From NCBI GenBank assembly GCA_037179385.1, contig CM074179.1, forward strand, positions 1,426,001 to 1,490,000: a DNA stretch of 64,000 nt. Reading direction: 5' to 3'. This DNA comes from Holothuria scabra (taxonomy: Eukaryota; Echinodermata; Holothuroidea; Aspidochirotida; Holothuriidae). The notes under the pieces were generated by a model, which saw only the letters and a program-made list of their open reading frames with translations, had not been told where the DNA came from and did not search any database. This document shows positions 10,695-20,975 of this stretch, piece after piece (the first letter of the stretch is position 1; each line of letters opens with the position of its first letter). The position numbers and the translations under genes were made by a program.

Positions 10695-11760
10695 ATGCCC
10701 GGAGGTCGGGATAGCACAATTGTTAAGTTGGAGTTTTCGTCTGGGGTGAGCGTACCTCCCCCACAAGCGTTTGCCGTGTTAAAGAATAATGGAGTTGGTG
10801 TTAAGGATATAGAGATGTTGCAGGCGCTTCCAGCCCGCAACACGTATGACCTAAAGTTCAGGTCTGATGCTGCTCGAGTGAAAGGTGTGTCCTGCCTGAA
10901 GGGGGTAGAGGGGCTGACTGTCACCCCATATGATCGCTCTGTGGCGGTGACAGTGCTTTACCTGAACTGCGAGGTCGAACAGCGCCTGGTTGCGAGGGTT
11001 CTTAGCCAATACGGAACTGTCTCTGACATGCGGTGGTGCAAGTATGGTGAGGGCGAGTTGAAAGGCATTCTAAACGGGAAGAGACAGTTCCGTATGGAAC
11101 TGAACAGGGACATTCCCTCTTTCCTGTTCATATAAGATACTTTGGGCAGCCACGCACCTGTTTTAAGTGTGGTCAAGAGGGGCATGAAGCCAGGTCGTGT
11201 CCCAACAGGCGTTGTGGCAAGTGCCTTCAGGTGGGGCATGACAAGGTAGAGTGTCCCAACAAGGTGCGGTGCAACCTCTGTGGGGAGGAGGGACATGTTT
11301 CTGGTGCGTGCCCCACATCGTACTCTGCCCATGCCAGTGTGGATGTGGAGCAGCCTCCTGAACCCTCGCAGCAAGACCCAGAGTATTCCACTCAGGAACT
11401 GGAGGAGGCAGCTAATGTTGTGGAACAGGACTTCCTTGCCTCCAAACAAACTCCAGAGGCGGACTCCTCACCGTCCTCCCCACTGGCACCCGTGGGGGTT
11501 GACGTTACGACAGTGGAGGAAGATCTACTGCTTTCGTCAGACTCTGAGTCCATCCCTATGTCCCATGATGGGGAGCCTGCCTCGGAGCCTCCTCCGAAGG
11601 ACCCACCCACCGGGGAGGGCTGGTTTGACCTATGTGAGGGGGAGGAGTCGTCTTTAAAGAGGTCGGCCTCAGGCGACATGTCAGACCCGGGGGTCCAACA
11701 CCCTGGAACACCCACACCAGGCCCACGGACTAAAAGGCCAAGTCTGTGGTGGACACGTAG
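10695..11760 (+). pseudogene. Tx1 copy A ORF1 (gag-like RNA-binding protein), broken
   Basis: Start MPGGRDS at 10695, the same start as in copy H. The frame stops at 11135, where copy A lacks about 20 bp present in copy H. Coding resumes with three CCHC knuckles (CFKCGQEGHEARSC, CGKCLQVGHDKVEC, CNLCGEEGHVSGAC; about 11158-11311), then an acidic, Ser/Pro-rich tail. A one-base loss near 11740 removes the normal stop, so the frame runs on to 11812. The product would bind element RNA and form RNPs with ORF2 protein. Confidence 0.88.
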
Positions 11761-11774
11761 CCACTCCTTTCACC

Positions 11775-14700
11775 ATGGCGGATTCTCTGTCCCTCCTGAC
11801 TCTGAATGTTAATGGCATGAGGGACAGTCAGAAGCGGAACAGAATTTTTCAGTTTTGCAGGTCGCTGGGTGTGGACTTCGCTTTCCTCCAGGAGACCCAC
11901 ATTGTGAATGAGGACGATGTCCACACCTGGTCTTTTGAGTGGGGTGGGGGGTTGCACGCTTCCTTTGGTTCAACAACATCTTGTGGTTCGGTTATATTAA
12001 TTTCGCCAAGGTGGGCTACCCTGGTCGGAAAAGTTGATTCTGATCATGAGGGTCGGTTGGCATGCGTTACCATAAGGCACCCTAGTGGTAGCTTTCTACT
12101 ATGTAATGTGTACGCACCAAATCGGCCCCCAGACAGGAGAAACTTTTTTACAACCCTGTCATCCTTCGTACCTGGTAGTGCCCCATGTATCCTGGCTGGA
12201 GACTTCAATTCTGTCCCTGACACACAGTTCGATCGTATGTATCCATGCACATCTTCGAGCTGTAGTGTCGGTATGGCGGAGTTGGACATGTTCACAAAGA
12301 ACCACGACATGGTTGACGTTTGGAGAGTGCAACATCCTGGCTTGTCCGTGTTCACTTGGCACTGCCCTGATGGACGCCTCAAGGTTGGACCGGGTGTACT
12401 CTCCACCTGCGCTGTCACCGAGTGATTGTGAGGTTGTGGCATGTCCAATTTCAGACCACGATGCAGTTACCGTCTCCTTCCAGCCCCCAGAGTCATGGCC
12501 AACGGGGAGAGGATTCTGGAAAATGAACACGGATATTCTGACAGAGGCTGACTATAACGAACAATTTAAAGCCAGGTACGAAGGGTGGCGGACACTGAGG
12601 CCGGCCTTTTCAACGGGCTTAGAATGGTGGGATGAAGTAAAGTCTCGCATCAAACAGTTTACAGTTGAGTACTGTGTAGCAAGAGCTCGTCGAAGAAGGG
12701 AAGAGTTCCTCTCGCTCTGCTCCAGAGATAGGAACGGGGACACCTCCGCACTCCACGCCATCCAGCAGCACCTTGATCAGAAATTGCACGGGGCCCGCAT
12801 TCGTGCTCGTGTGCTTTGCGTGGAGGCGGAGGAGAAACCAACCATCAAATTTTACCAGGACGTCACAAAGTATGCCATTGATCGCCGTGTAAGAGCAGTC
12901 CGTGACGTCCATGGTACAGTACAGAAGGACCCCATCGACATTGTGGAAGTATATAAGAACTTCTATGAACAGCTTTACACCCAGGGAGATGTCGATGAGG
13001 ATCTTCAGCAGTCCCTTTTAGATAATATTAACAAGTTCCCCTCTACAGAGCAGAACGATGAACTTGGTTCCCCCTTGACTGTCGACGAGCTCTGGAAGGC
13101 AGTGGCGAAAATGAAGGCCGGAAAGTCACCTGGGTCGGACGGTATTCCGGTAGAATTCTACAAACGCTTCTGGGGTACCGTGGGACACGATCTCCGCGAT
13201 GTATTCACCTCCGCCTTCCTCGCTGGATCGTTGAGCCCGTCGCAGCGCACAGGAGTGATTACCTTGTTGCCCAAGTCTGGACCGAAAAACAAGCGACCAA
13301 TTACTCTTTTAAATGTGGACTACAAGATCCTGGCGAAAGCTCTCTGCAACAGATTGGGCTCTGTCATGCCGGATCTTGTAGGTCCTTTTCAGACATGTGC
13401 GGTGCGGGGACACAGTATTCAGCAAAACCTCTGGTTGGTGCGGGACTTAGTTGAGTATGTGACAGACCGTGATCTTCCATGTGCGCTTGTCTCCCTCGAT
13501 CAGGAGAAGGCCTTCGACATGGTTGATCACGGATTCCTTTTTAAAGTCTTGATGAAGTTTAGTTTGAATCCAGGTTTTGTTAAATGGATCGCCTTATTGT
13601 ATAAAAGTGTATATAGTCGTGTTATTGTAAATGGCCTACCGTCGGACCCCTTCACGGGTCCAGCGCGGGGTACGCCAGGGGAGCCCCCTGTCACCTTTAC
13701 TCTATGTGTTATTTAGTGAATCCCTTGCGAGAGCCCTCGAAGTTGAGCCTTTGTTCCGCTCTTTTCGCATACCCGGTGGAGCTGAAGTCAAGTGCCTCCA
13801 GTATGCTGACGACGTCACATGCATAGTCTCTGACCTAGCTTCCTTCAGGGCCCTTACTGGCACCCTGTCCACGTTTCAAAGAGCGACAGGTGCCAAACTG
13901 AATCCCACAAAGACCAAAGGACTTCGTCTAGGTAAGTGGCGGTGGAAACGGCTACCCTTCACAGCATCATGGGTTGACGACGCCATGAAAATCAATCGTA
14001 TATGGTTCGGTTACGGCTCTCCCGAGTTACTTACCTGGAATGAGAAAGTGGACCTGGTGGAGGCTAGGATCACAGACTACGGAGGACGCTACATTAGTCT
14101 GTTGGGGAAAGTAACTGTAATTAATCGTTTCATCTACCCTCTCTTGTGGTACCCGGGCACTGTTCTGGCTGCTCCAGAAAGTGTCCTTGTGCGACTTGAG
14201 AGGGTTGTCTTTAAGTTCCTATGGTCAGGGAAAACGGAGCTGGTCAAAAGGAAGGTGGTGTACCAGGACCTTCACCACGGGGGACTTGGCCTTGTGCATT
14301 TTCCCTCAAAGCTCCGTTTTCTCCTGGCCAAGTGTATTTTTAGTGCTGTGGAAAGTGAAATGCCATTTTCCTACTTTGTCCGTTATTGGGGGGGAATATC
14401 ACTCCGTAGGTTCTTTCCGACCCTGTTTAGAAATAGTGCCCCTCACAGTTGGAGGCCTTCGGGGGCATATTGTCACATAAGGGACACTCTCCGCATGATG
14501 TCAACAGCAGGGGACGTCTCGCAGTTCAGTGCAGGGGACCTGTACCGGGGCATTTTTGATGACTTGGTCGGCCAGGCCCAACCGAACAACTGTGCATTGG
14601 GACCGGAAGTGTGGCGCGTAGTGCACAGCAGGTCACTAGACTACCGCCAGCGAGACCTGTTGTGGCGAATTGCACACGATGCCATCGTTACCAACCTCAA

Positions 14701-15151
14701 GCGCCTCCGGTGGCGTCTTGGAGATGGCATTTGCCCCCGCACTGGGTGCACAAAGTGGGAGAGTGTGCCTCATCTGTTTTGGCACTGTAGCTTTGTGGCC
14801 CTCCTCTGGGAGTGGTTTCAAGTCCTGGCTGACCGCCTGACGTTTTGTAACACCTGGGCTGTCAGCCAGGACTATGCTTTGTACGGTCTATCGCCCCCAC
14901 CATGTAACACAAGTGTTCATGGTATACTCACCTTTGTTTCGGCATCGGTTAAGCTGGCCATATGGAGAGACCGTTGTAATATAGTCTTTAGGAGGGAGAG
15001 GAGGCCTGCGGACGTCGTCCTGGCGTCGGTGAGGACGGAGATTAAACTGAAGGTTGAGGCAGACTTCATTCGTCTGCCGAGGTCGACGTTCGGCAGGCGG
15101 TGGGGGCCAATTATTTCGGTGAGGGCGGGGCGGGTGGTAGTTAACCTGTAA
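11775..15151 (+). pseudogene. Tx1 copy A ORF2 (endonuclease-reverse transcriptase), two frameshifts
   Basis: Start MADSLSLLTLNVNGMR at 11775 opens the APE endonuclease (FLQETH, GDFNSVPD, and SDHDAV after the first break). A five-base deletion near 12368 relative to copy H shifts the frame, and a one-base insertion near 13657 shifts it again inside the RT. RT motifs include LVSLDQEKAFDMVDH, VRQGSPLSPLLYVLF and the catalytic YADDVTC near 13801-13821. The C-terminus has the cysteine/histidine zf-RVT-like region (CPRTGCTKWESVPHLFWHC). About 1125 codons in total, close to copy H. The enzyme would nick target DNA and prime cDNA synthesis there. Confidence 0.92.
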
Positions 15152-15321
15152 CCATGTGTGATTAAATATGTAAATAGCTTTGTATATAGCTACACAAATT
15201 TTTGTTTCTTGGTGAATGTTAAGGTTCTGTAAATAGCCTTTGCCTTTGTGTTTTGTCCGGTCTGGTTTGAGTTCCTGTCCCTTTGTTTCTCAGTGCCCGT
15301 TTTGATGCACTTAAAAAGCAC

Positions 15322-16986
15322 TTCGAGTACAAAAGTAAACAAACTTTCTGATTGGCTCAAAGTTGACACACCTTCCATTACACCCACGGAATGGAATGTA
15401 CAGTATTCACAAACTCTGCATAATGAGGCGACTCCTTTGTGCTGCGAATTACGTACCAGAAGTAGACATTCTGCATAAAATACTACGTGCAATAAACAGG
15501 ATCATGAAAACTACACTGAATAGCATCGTTCAGTCAAATATCAACTTGTACGACAAACTACCTATGTAAGCAAAAACAGTATAAATGGTGTTGTAAAGCA
15601 AATACACAGTAACGTTCAGGGTCAAAAGACGGGCCTAGGGGCTAGGCCTACTTTGCAAAATATTTCCCTGTCATAAAAGATTCTAATGTAAACCATTTCG
15701 TAATTCTCGCATTGGAAGTCAGCTCACCAAAACAACATACAATGGCTGTCTTTCACAAAAAAGGGAATTCTGAATTTTACTATTCTTAATTGGTCTACGG
15801 CAAAGACAGAAACAAGTGCAAATCGCTATTTACTGACATGGCAAAACACTTCACAACAACTGAGCTTTTCAAATAGTACACTCCTGAACCTGAGTTACGA
15901 TAAAAGCACCAACAGTTAAGTTTAACGAATTTTACAGCCACGAAATCTACGATGGATAACTTTGCATACTTTCACATCACTAACGTACACTTACTACTAT
16001 GTACCTCAGGCTAAGTCTACACAACATGGAACATTACGTAGAATAGAATTAAAGATAAAGGCGAAACATGGTAAGGATTTAAATAATTGAACTTGTATGT
16101 GTATGCAAATTTTCAATGCCAGCATGAGCAATAAAATACTTTTCTTTTCAGGCGAACACATTGGGCTTTGTACTACAATCTAGACTAGGCCTAATACGAG
16201 AAGTAAATTTCAGACATTATCAAACTGACAGCATGAATACATTCGATTGAACATAACTTCAGGGGAAAAGGGGCCCAAGGGTTCAGGGGATTGCCTCACA
16301 CTCACCTTTAAAATATCTGTAAACTTGACCGGAACCGTCGTCTTGAACCTCGAAGTGGTAAATCCTTGGCCAAGCTAGTAAAGATATAGTAGCGATAGCT
16401 GCCATCACGTCTAACGCTGGGTGGGTAGAAATAATTAGTCGTTGGCTAACAGGAGGTCCAAACGTTGGGGAAAATAAAACCTACGGATGGTAACGGTAGG
16501 AAATCGCGAGTTGCTGGCCAGACTGCGCGTTGAAACGGTAGGTGGATAAAACCGTGAACGTCTTCGAATATTGCGAAGCGTCTACAGGCCACTAGGGTGA
16601 AAAGGTTGGCGAAATTTGTGGGCCATGGGCTAAGTTACGCTGGTTTAATGCGTGGAACGATGTACTGTTCAGGAAACGCAAGGCAAACTCGTCCATTCAT
16701 TAGTAGGTCAAGTCGGACAGATCGTCCCTCAGTAGGATTCGCCAAACGGATGATGAAATTGACCGCAATCCTCCAGGAATTTAGGTGAGCCATTACAGTT
16801 AAAATGAAGGTCCAACTGATTAATCAGGTCGTTAAACAGATGGTGAAAGTGTTGTTTGGGCATCGCTCGGAAAACCGGCCGCCACTAGGCTAACATGTTA
16901 TTAATATTGAGATGTTGTCGATCCCGCTCCTCAGTCAGATAGATGTGAAAGTCCGCTCCTCCGCCATGTTGGATAATGTGATGAAG
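15322..16986 (-). other. Non-coding internal region of the LTR element (5' half in minus orientation)
   Basis: About 1.7 kb between Tx1 copy A and the primer-site-like sequence. No coding motif seen on either strand. This is the leader side of the coding-less LTR element. Confidence 0.6.
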
Positions 16987-17002
16987 CCCCGCGACTCCGC
17001 CA
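16987..17002 (-). other. Candidate primer-binding site of coding-less LTR element
   Basis: The minus strand reads TGGCGGAGTCGCGGGG directly after the LTR end CCAACA. It begins with TGG as required for tRNA CCA pairing. The tRNA is not identified. A second copy of the LTR/primer-site junction lies about 33 bp away (near 16957-16973). Confidence 0.7.
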
Positions 17003-17567
17003 TGTTGGATACTGGGCCAATCGTTTAACGAAGGCTTAGGTAGGGGATCTAGCTGAGTAGTATCCAGAAACAAAAAGGAGAGAGTTTCCAGTTGATTTTA
17101 AATGTCGGATTGTCTTTGATGATTTGGTTCCGCAAAAAGATGATCAACTTTTAATTAATTCGGCCGGCCTAATAATAAGCAATATCTACAGCTCACTCAA
17201 GTGCTCCTCGTCTGAAGTCTTATGCACGAGTGTCCTGCTTGCGAGCTAGGTCTTGGAAACCTCGTGCGAGATCCGAAGACCTGCAGTCCCGGTTGGTCAA
17301 AAGTTATGACGCACCAATGCAAATGAATGTAATGATATAGATGACCAATGAGGAGGCTGCAAAGGGGTAAACTGGCCACACCTCGAAAATATGGGTTACA
17401 GCGTGCACGTGGAGCTACGGCAATATGATATGTCACGTCCACTGGTAACACGTGACGGGAAACAGGAAGGGCCCTGGGAATCTAGAACAAAGGGAAGGGA
17501 GCGTTGCTCGTAAACAACAAGATGACGTCTGGTAAAGGTCATGGAGAGTGCACCATACTACATAACA
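17003..17567 (-). repeat. 5' LTR (minus orientation) of coding-less LTR element
   Basis: Same length and termini as 8550-9114, followed by CTAT at 17568-17571, which completes the target duplication. Confidence 0.92.
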
Positions 17568-19609
17568 CTATTGATCTCATGTTCCTCGAGGAACAGGTAA
17601 TAGAGAAGTCATCCACAAACAAAGACTGCTCAATCCCAGTGGTAACCTCATCGGCGATGCTGTTTATTTTCATGATTAAAAGAGTAACTGACAGTATGCT
17701 ACCTTGAGGAAGACCCATCTCCTGGTTGTGGAGCTCTGACAATACGCTACCCACACGGACTCGAAATACCCGATCTTTGAGGAAGTTTTCAATGAAAAGC
17801 GGCATTCTGCCCCTCAGGCCCGCACTGTGTAAGTCCTTTAGGATGCCATACTTCCATGCTGTATCATATGCCTTCTCCAGGTCGAAAAATACCGACACCA
17901 CATGGTGTCCGCGAACAAAGCCATCACGAACTGTCGATTCCAACCGCACGAGCTGGTCAGTTGTGCTGCGGCCACGCCGAAAGCCACTTTGTGAACTCGC
18001 GATGAGGTTGTTGGTTTCCAGGAACCAAACCAGACGGTCATTAATCATTCGTTCAAATGTCTTGCACAAGCAGCTAGTAAGCGAAATAGGACGGTAGTTT
18101 GTAGCGTTTTTGGGGTCCTTACCCGGCTAAGCGATGGGAATGATGGTGGCCTCCCGCCATGCAGCTGGAAAGTTGCCATCTTTCCAAATACCGTTGAAAA
18201 TATCCAACAGGACCAGTAACGAGCCATCTGGAAGGTGTTTGAGGAACTGATAGTGAACTTCATCTGGGCCAGTGGCAGTGTCTTTGGTTCTTTCGAGAGC
18301 AATGCGAAGCTCCGAGAGGTTGAAGAGGCTGTTGTAGTCCTCAGTGTTGTCCGAGGTGAAGTTCACTTTCTGTTTTTCAACGTTATTTTGGAATTTTTGG
18401 AAGGCTTGGGAGTAGTGCTTGCTCGAAGAGTTCGACTCGATGTCGTCCGCAAGCAAATTGGCTACGTCTGCTGTGGCTGTGCATTTGCTACCGTCTGGTA
18501 AAAGAGAGTAATTGAGCTGCTTCCCACTGATTTTCCTTACCATGTCCCAAGCTTTTTTTACTGGGGTAGAGGAGGTAAGGTTGGAAATGTCCTGCTTGCT
18601 AATTTTGATGGTGCGCCGTGCCTTGGCGCAGGCATTCAGATAAATTCTAAGACTAGCATTTCTAGGGGATTTTTTAAAATTTATTAAGCGCTTTTTTGCG
18701 ATCTTTGATCGCTTTTGCACAATCCGTGTTAAACCACGGTTTGTGTTTACTACGGGGATTTGCAGAGGACTTAGGAATTGTTTTGGTAGCAACGTTCACT
18801 AATAATTCTGTGAAATAGGAGATCGGATCTTCTACACCCGCAAAGACGTTTTTCACGGTAGTGTCCCTGCAAAGATCGCTAAATTCAGACCAGTTAGCCT
18901 TTCGAAGTTGCCACCTGGGGACTCTTTCTTCGGGTATCGGGCAGAAAGTATCAATTAATATGGGTTAATGATCGCTCCCGCATTGGCCATCATAGACCCT
19001 CCAATGGAGATCCATCAGAATCGTCGGAGAGCATAATGAAAGATCTATTGCCGAACGAGATGAGGCAGGGTGAATGTAGGTACATGACCCATCATTCAAA
19101 AGGCATAGGTCTGACGAAGCAACAACAGATTCAATTAATCCACCCAACTGGTTCGTATTTGTACAGCCCCACACTTCACTATGTGAATTGAAATCCCCAC
19201 GAAGTAGAAATGGGGTGGGCAGCTGGTTAACCAGCATGTCCAGGTCCTGTCGTTTGAAGTGATATCTTGGTGGAATATAGACAGAGCACACGGTGATAGT
19301 GCGGTGCAGTGTAGCTTGTACAGCGACAGCTTGCATGTTAGTGTTGAGGTGTACAGTGGAGTGGGGCACTGTTTGCTTGACCATTATCGTTGATCCTCCA
19401 ATAGCTCTATTGTCAATGGGAGACACAGAAGTTTTATAATGCACGTCATACCCTCTGAAGGTGAGCTTGTCAGTGTCACGAAGGAAAGTCTCTTGAAGGC
19501 ATATGACTAAAGGAGACCAGCCTGCTATGAAGCATTTGATCTCCTCGTAATTTGGTCTAAGTCCTCTGCAATTCCATTGTAATACAGCCGCAGTTCTCCC
19601 AGGGGTCAT
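17568..19609 (-). pseudogene. I-group LINE ORF2, N-terminal part (endonuclease and RT)
   Basis: Start MTPGRTAAVLQWNCRGL at 19609 opens an APE endonuclease (QETFLRD, RGDFNSHSEVWG, and the SDH motif at the end). An in-frame TAA at about 18965 interrupts it just after SDH. The frame is the same beyond the stop to about 18690, where a shift occurs. RT begins before 18127, where an in-frame TAG replaces a codon in a PGKDPKN-like motif. RT motifs follow: SGFRRGRSTTDQL, FFDLEKAYDTAW, LPQGSILS and catalytic FVDD near 17612. Coding stops abruptly at 17568 because of the LTR-element insertion and continues in frame at 8549. Confidence 0.88.
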
Positions 19610-20835
19610 CCTTTGGGAATCTGCGGCTTGTTGGCTGAGCCGGTGGAGCTCCCTGGCTTAGCCCGAATGGTCTTACCACTGAGCTCCATCGGCTCCTCTC
19701 CATCTCCTCCAATACTCCAAACTTGTCGTACAGGGTAATAGGGTCATCAGACCCTTTGCTCTTTTTAATTTGTATTTTCAATTTGGGTTTGTCTCTATGT
19801 TTCGTGGATTCTACATTTTTCTGTTGTTTTGTAGTTGCTGGCTTTGGTGGCACTTTGGGTTGTTGGGGATTCGGTCGTGGGGCCAAGTTTGATGGTGTTG
19901 TCATCGTCTGTATTGTCTTTGTGGGCCGATGCATTTGTGACTTGTCCTCTACGGATTTTGGGAAGGTGGTTATGGGTTTGGGAAAGCTGCTCTCCCTTGG
20001 CCAGGTGACATCTGTCTGGGTAGAAGTAGAGACTTTTACAGTCCTCACAGCCCCAGCATAGCTCTTGAGCTGTGATTCCTGAGATTAAGATGTATCTCTA
20101 GCCTCCTTGTAACTGATGTTGCTTGAAGCTTTCAGTTTGTAGATTTGTTTTTCTTCTACCCATTTTAGGACAGTCTTTACTGTTGGCTGAATGACAACCC
20201 TGGCAATTAACACAGTGAGGTGGCCCCTCACAGTTATCACCAGAATGCCCCTCTTGTCCACATTTCTCGCAAGTTGCGGGCCTGTTACAGTTCGTTTTAA
20301 AATGGCCGTAACGTTGGCACTTGAAACACCGGACACGGTTGGGGATGTGCATCCCAACCCTGACCTGTAGTAAGGCAATTTTCAACGTTTTAGGGGGTGT
20401 CGGCGTGTTGAAAGTAATGATAAAGGTGCCAGTGGGTTTCCTGGCACCCTCCCTTATAACTGTAATGCGATGAAATTGGGTGACATTCTGTGATACCAGG
20501 TTACCAAGAATCTCTTCATCAGAGCAGTTCTTAATATCCGGGCATCTAATAACTCCTTTGGAGCTATTCAGTGACCTGTAAGGAGTGACTTTGACCGGAA
20601 CATCAACTAATACTTTGGTTTGGCCTGTGCTTTGCGGCTGACTTCTACTAGAAGGTCTCCAGTGGGAAGCCTCTCTATTGACTCTGCTGTACCAACAATA
20701 CCTTCAATTACCTTATTGATTGCAAATGGTGACACCACTACTGGACACGACAAGAAATCTAGGCCAGACTGGAGAGATTTCCGGATCGGATCCGGCACCA
20801 GGAATCTCTCCAGAGACGTTTACCTGCTTGTTTAG
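19610..20835 (-). pseudogene. I-group LINE ORF1 (gag-like, CCHC), broken
   Basis: The minus strand encodes a gag-like protein in pieces: an N-terminal part (20798-20620), a middle part readable after a frame change near 20625, and a zinc region at 20385-20098 with CFKCQRYGHFKTNC, CEKCGQEGHSGDNC and a third Cys/His cluster. The last part (20048-19610) is basic and Pro/Lys-rich. ORF2 begins at 19609, immediately after. Frame shifts near 20800, 20625, 20090 and 19670 disable it. The product would have bound element RNA. Confidence 0.8.
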
Positions 20836-20959
20836 AAATGGGCTTTCTTGAGAATATGCAAATTGAACCATGGGTTGTTCAGAAAATCCAAGTGGTGGTA
20901 CCCTGCACATGTTGCAAACACTTCAATCATTCCAAGTGTGACATGCTCTCACCATCTTT

Positions 20960-20975
20960 ATTAATAATACAAATT
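20960..20975. repeat. 16 bp target-site duplication of Tx1 copy B (left)
   Basis: ATTAATAATACAAATT is repeated exactly at 23110-23125. Its length is typical of target-primed LINE insertion. Confidence 0.93.

Larger units (their letters stand above)
10386..15321 (+). mobile_element. Tx1-clade LINE, copy A, near full length
   Basis: Starts with GGTCTTCGTCGAGAGCGG, the same 5' end as copies at 51695 and 57724, and ends with TTAAAAAGCAC, shared by other copies here. It contains a 5' UTR of about 310 bp, ORF1 (gag with three CCHC knuckles) and ORF2 (APE endonuclease, RT, C-terminal zinc motif), without RNase H. Sequence style and C-terminal RIAHDAIVTN...CPRTGC region match L1-like Tx1 elements. 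Imperfect flanking duplication: TTCGAATGCAA at 10373-10383 and TTCGAGTACAA at 15322-15332. Both ORFs are frame-broken. It inserted into the coding-less LTR element. Confidence 0.9.
8550..17567 (-). mobile_element. LTR element without gag-pol (LARD-like), minus orientation
   Basis: Two direct repeats of 565 bp (8550-9114 and 17003-17567) differ at about ten positions and are flanked by CTAT. On the minus strand the LTR reads TGTTATG...CCAACA. The internal end next to 17003 reads TGGCGGAGTCGCGGGG, a good primer-binding site. The other internal end reads AAAAGGGA directly before the LTR, a short polypurine tract. Apart from a Tx1 LINE that inserted later (10386-15321), about 2.95 kb of internal sequence holds no gag, protease, RT or integrase frame. 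It therefore looks like a large non-autonomous LTR retrotransposon that needs another element's enzymes. Superfamily unknown; the 4 bp duplication does not decide it. Confidence 0.85.
1819..20940 (-). mobile_element. I-group non-LTR retrotransposon (LINE) split by two LTR-element insertions
   Basis: Read on the minus strand the element has ORF1 with CCHC knuckles (about 20835 down to 19610), ORF2 with APE endonuclease, reverse transcriptase and RNase H (19609 down to 6928), a 3' UTR, and a tail of CTAA repeats (1819-1831). The combination APE-RT-RNase H with a short simple repeat tail fits the I group (I/Nimb-like). It is cut into three pieces by a Gypsy element at 1897-6812 and by a coding-less LTR element at 8550-17567. 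Reading frame and target duplications show that the pieces belong together. Several nonsense codons and frameshifts show that it is dead. The 5' end is unclear because a truncated Tx1 copy begins at 20976. A second 3' fragment of the same family lies at 38507-39735. The exact clade name is inference. Confidence 0.85.

Noticed and set aside
11280..11715. Overlapping frames on both strands in Tx1 gag (11280-11657 plus, 11392-11715 minus)
   Set aside because: Shadows of the GC-rich gag tail; the CCHC frame is the real one.
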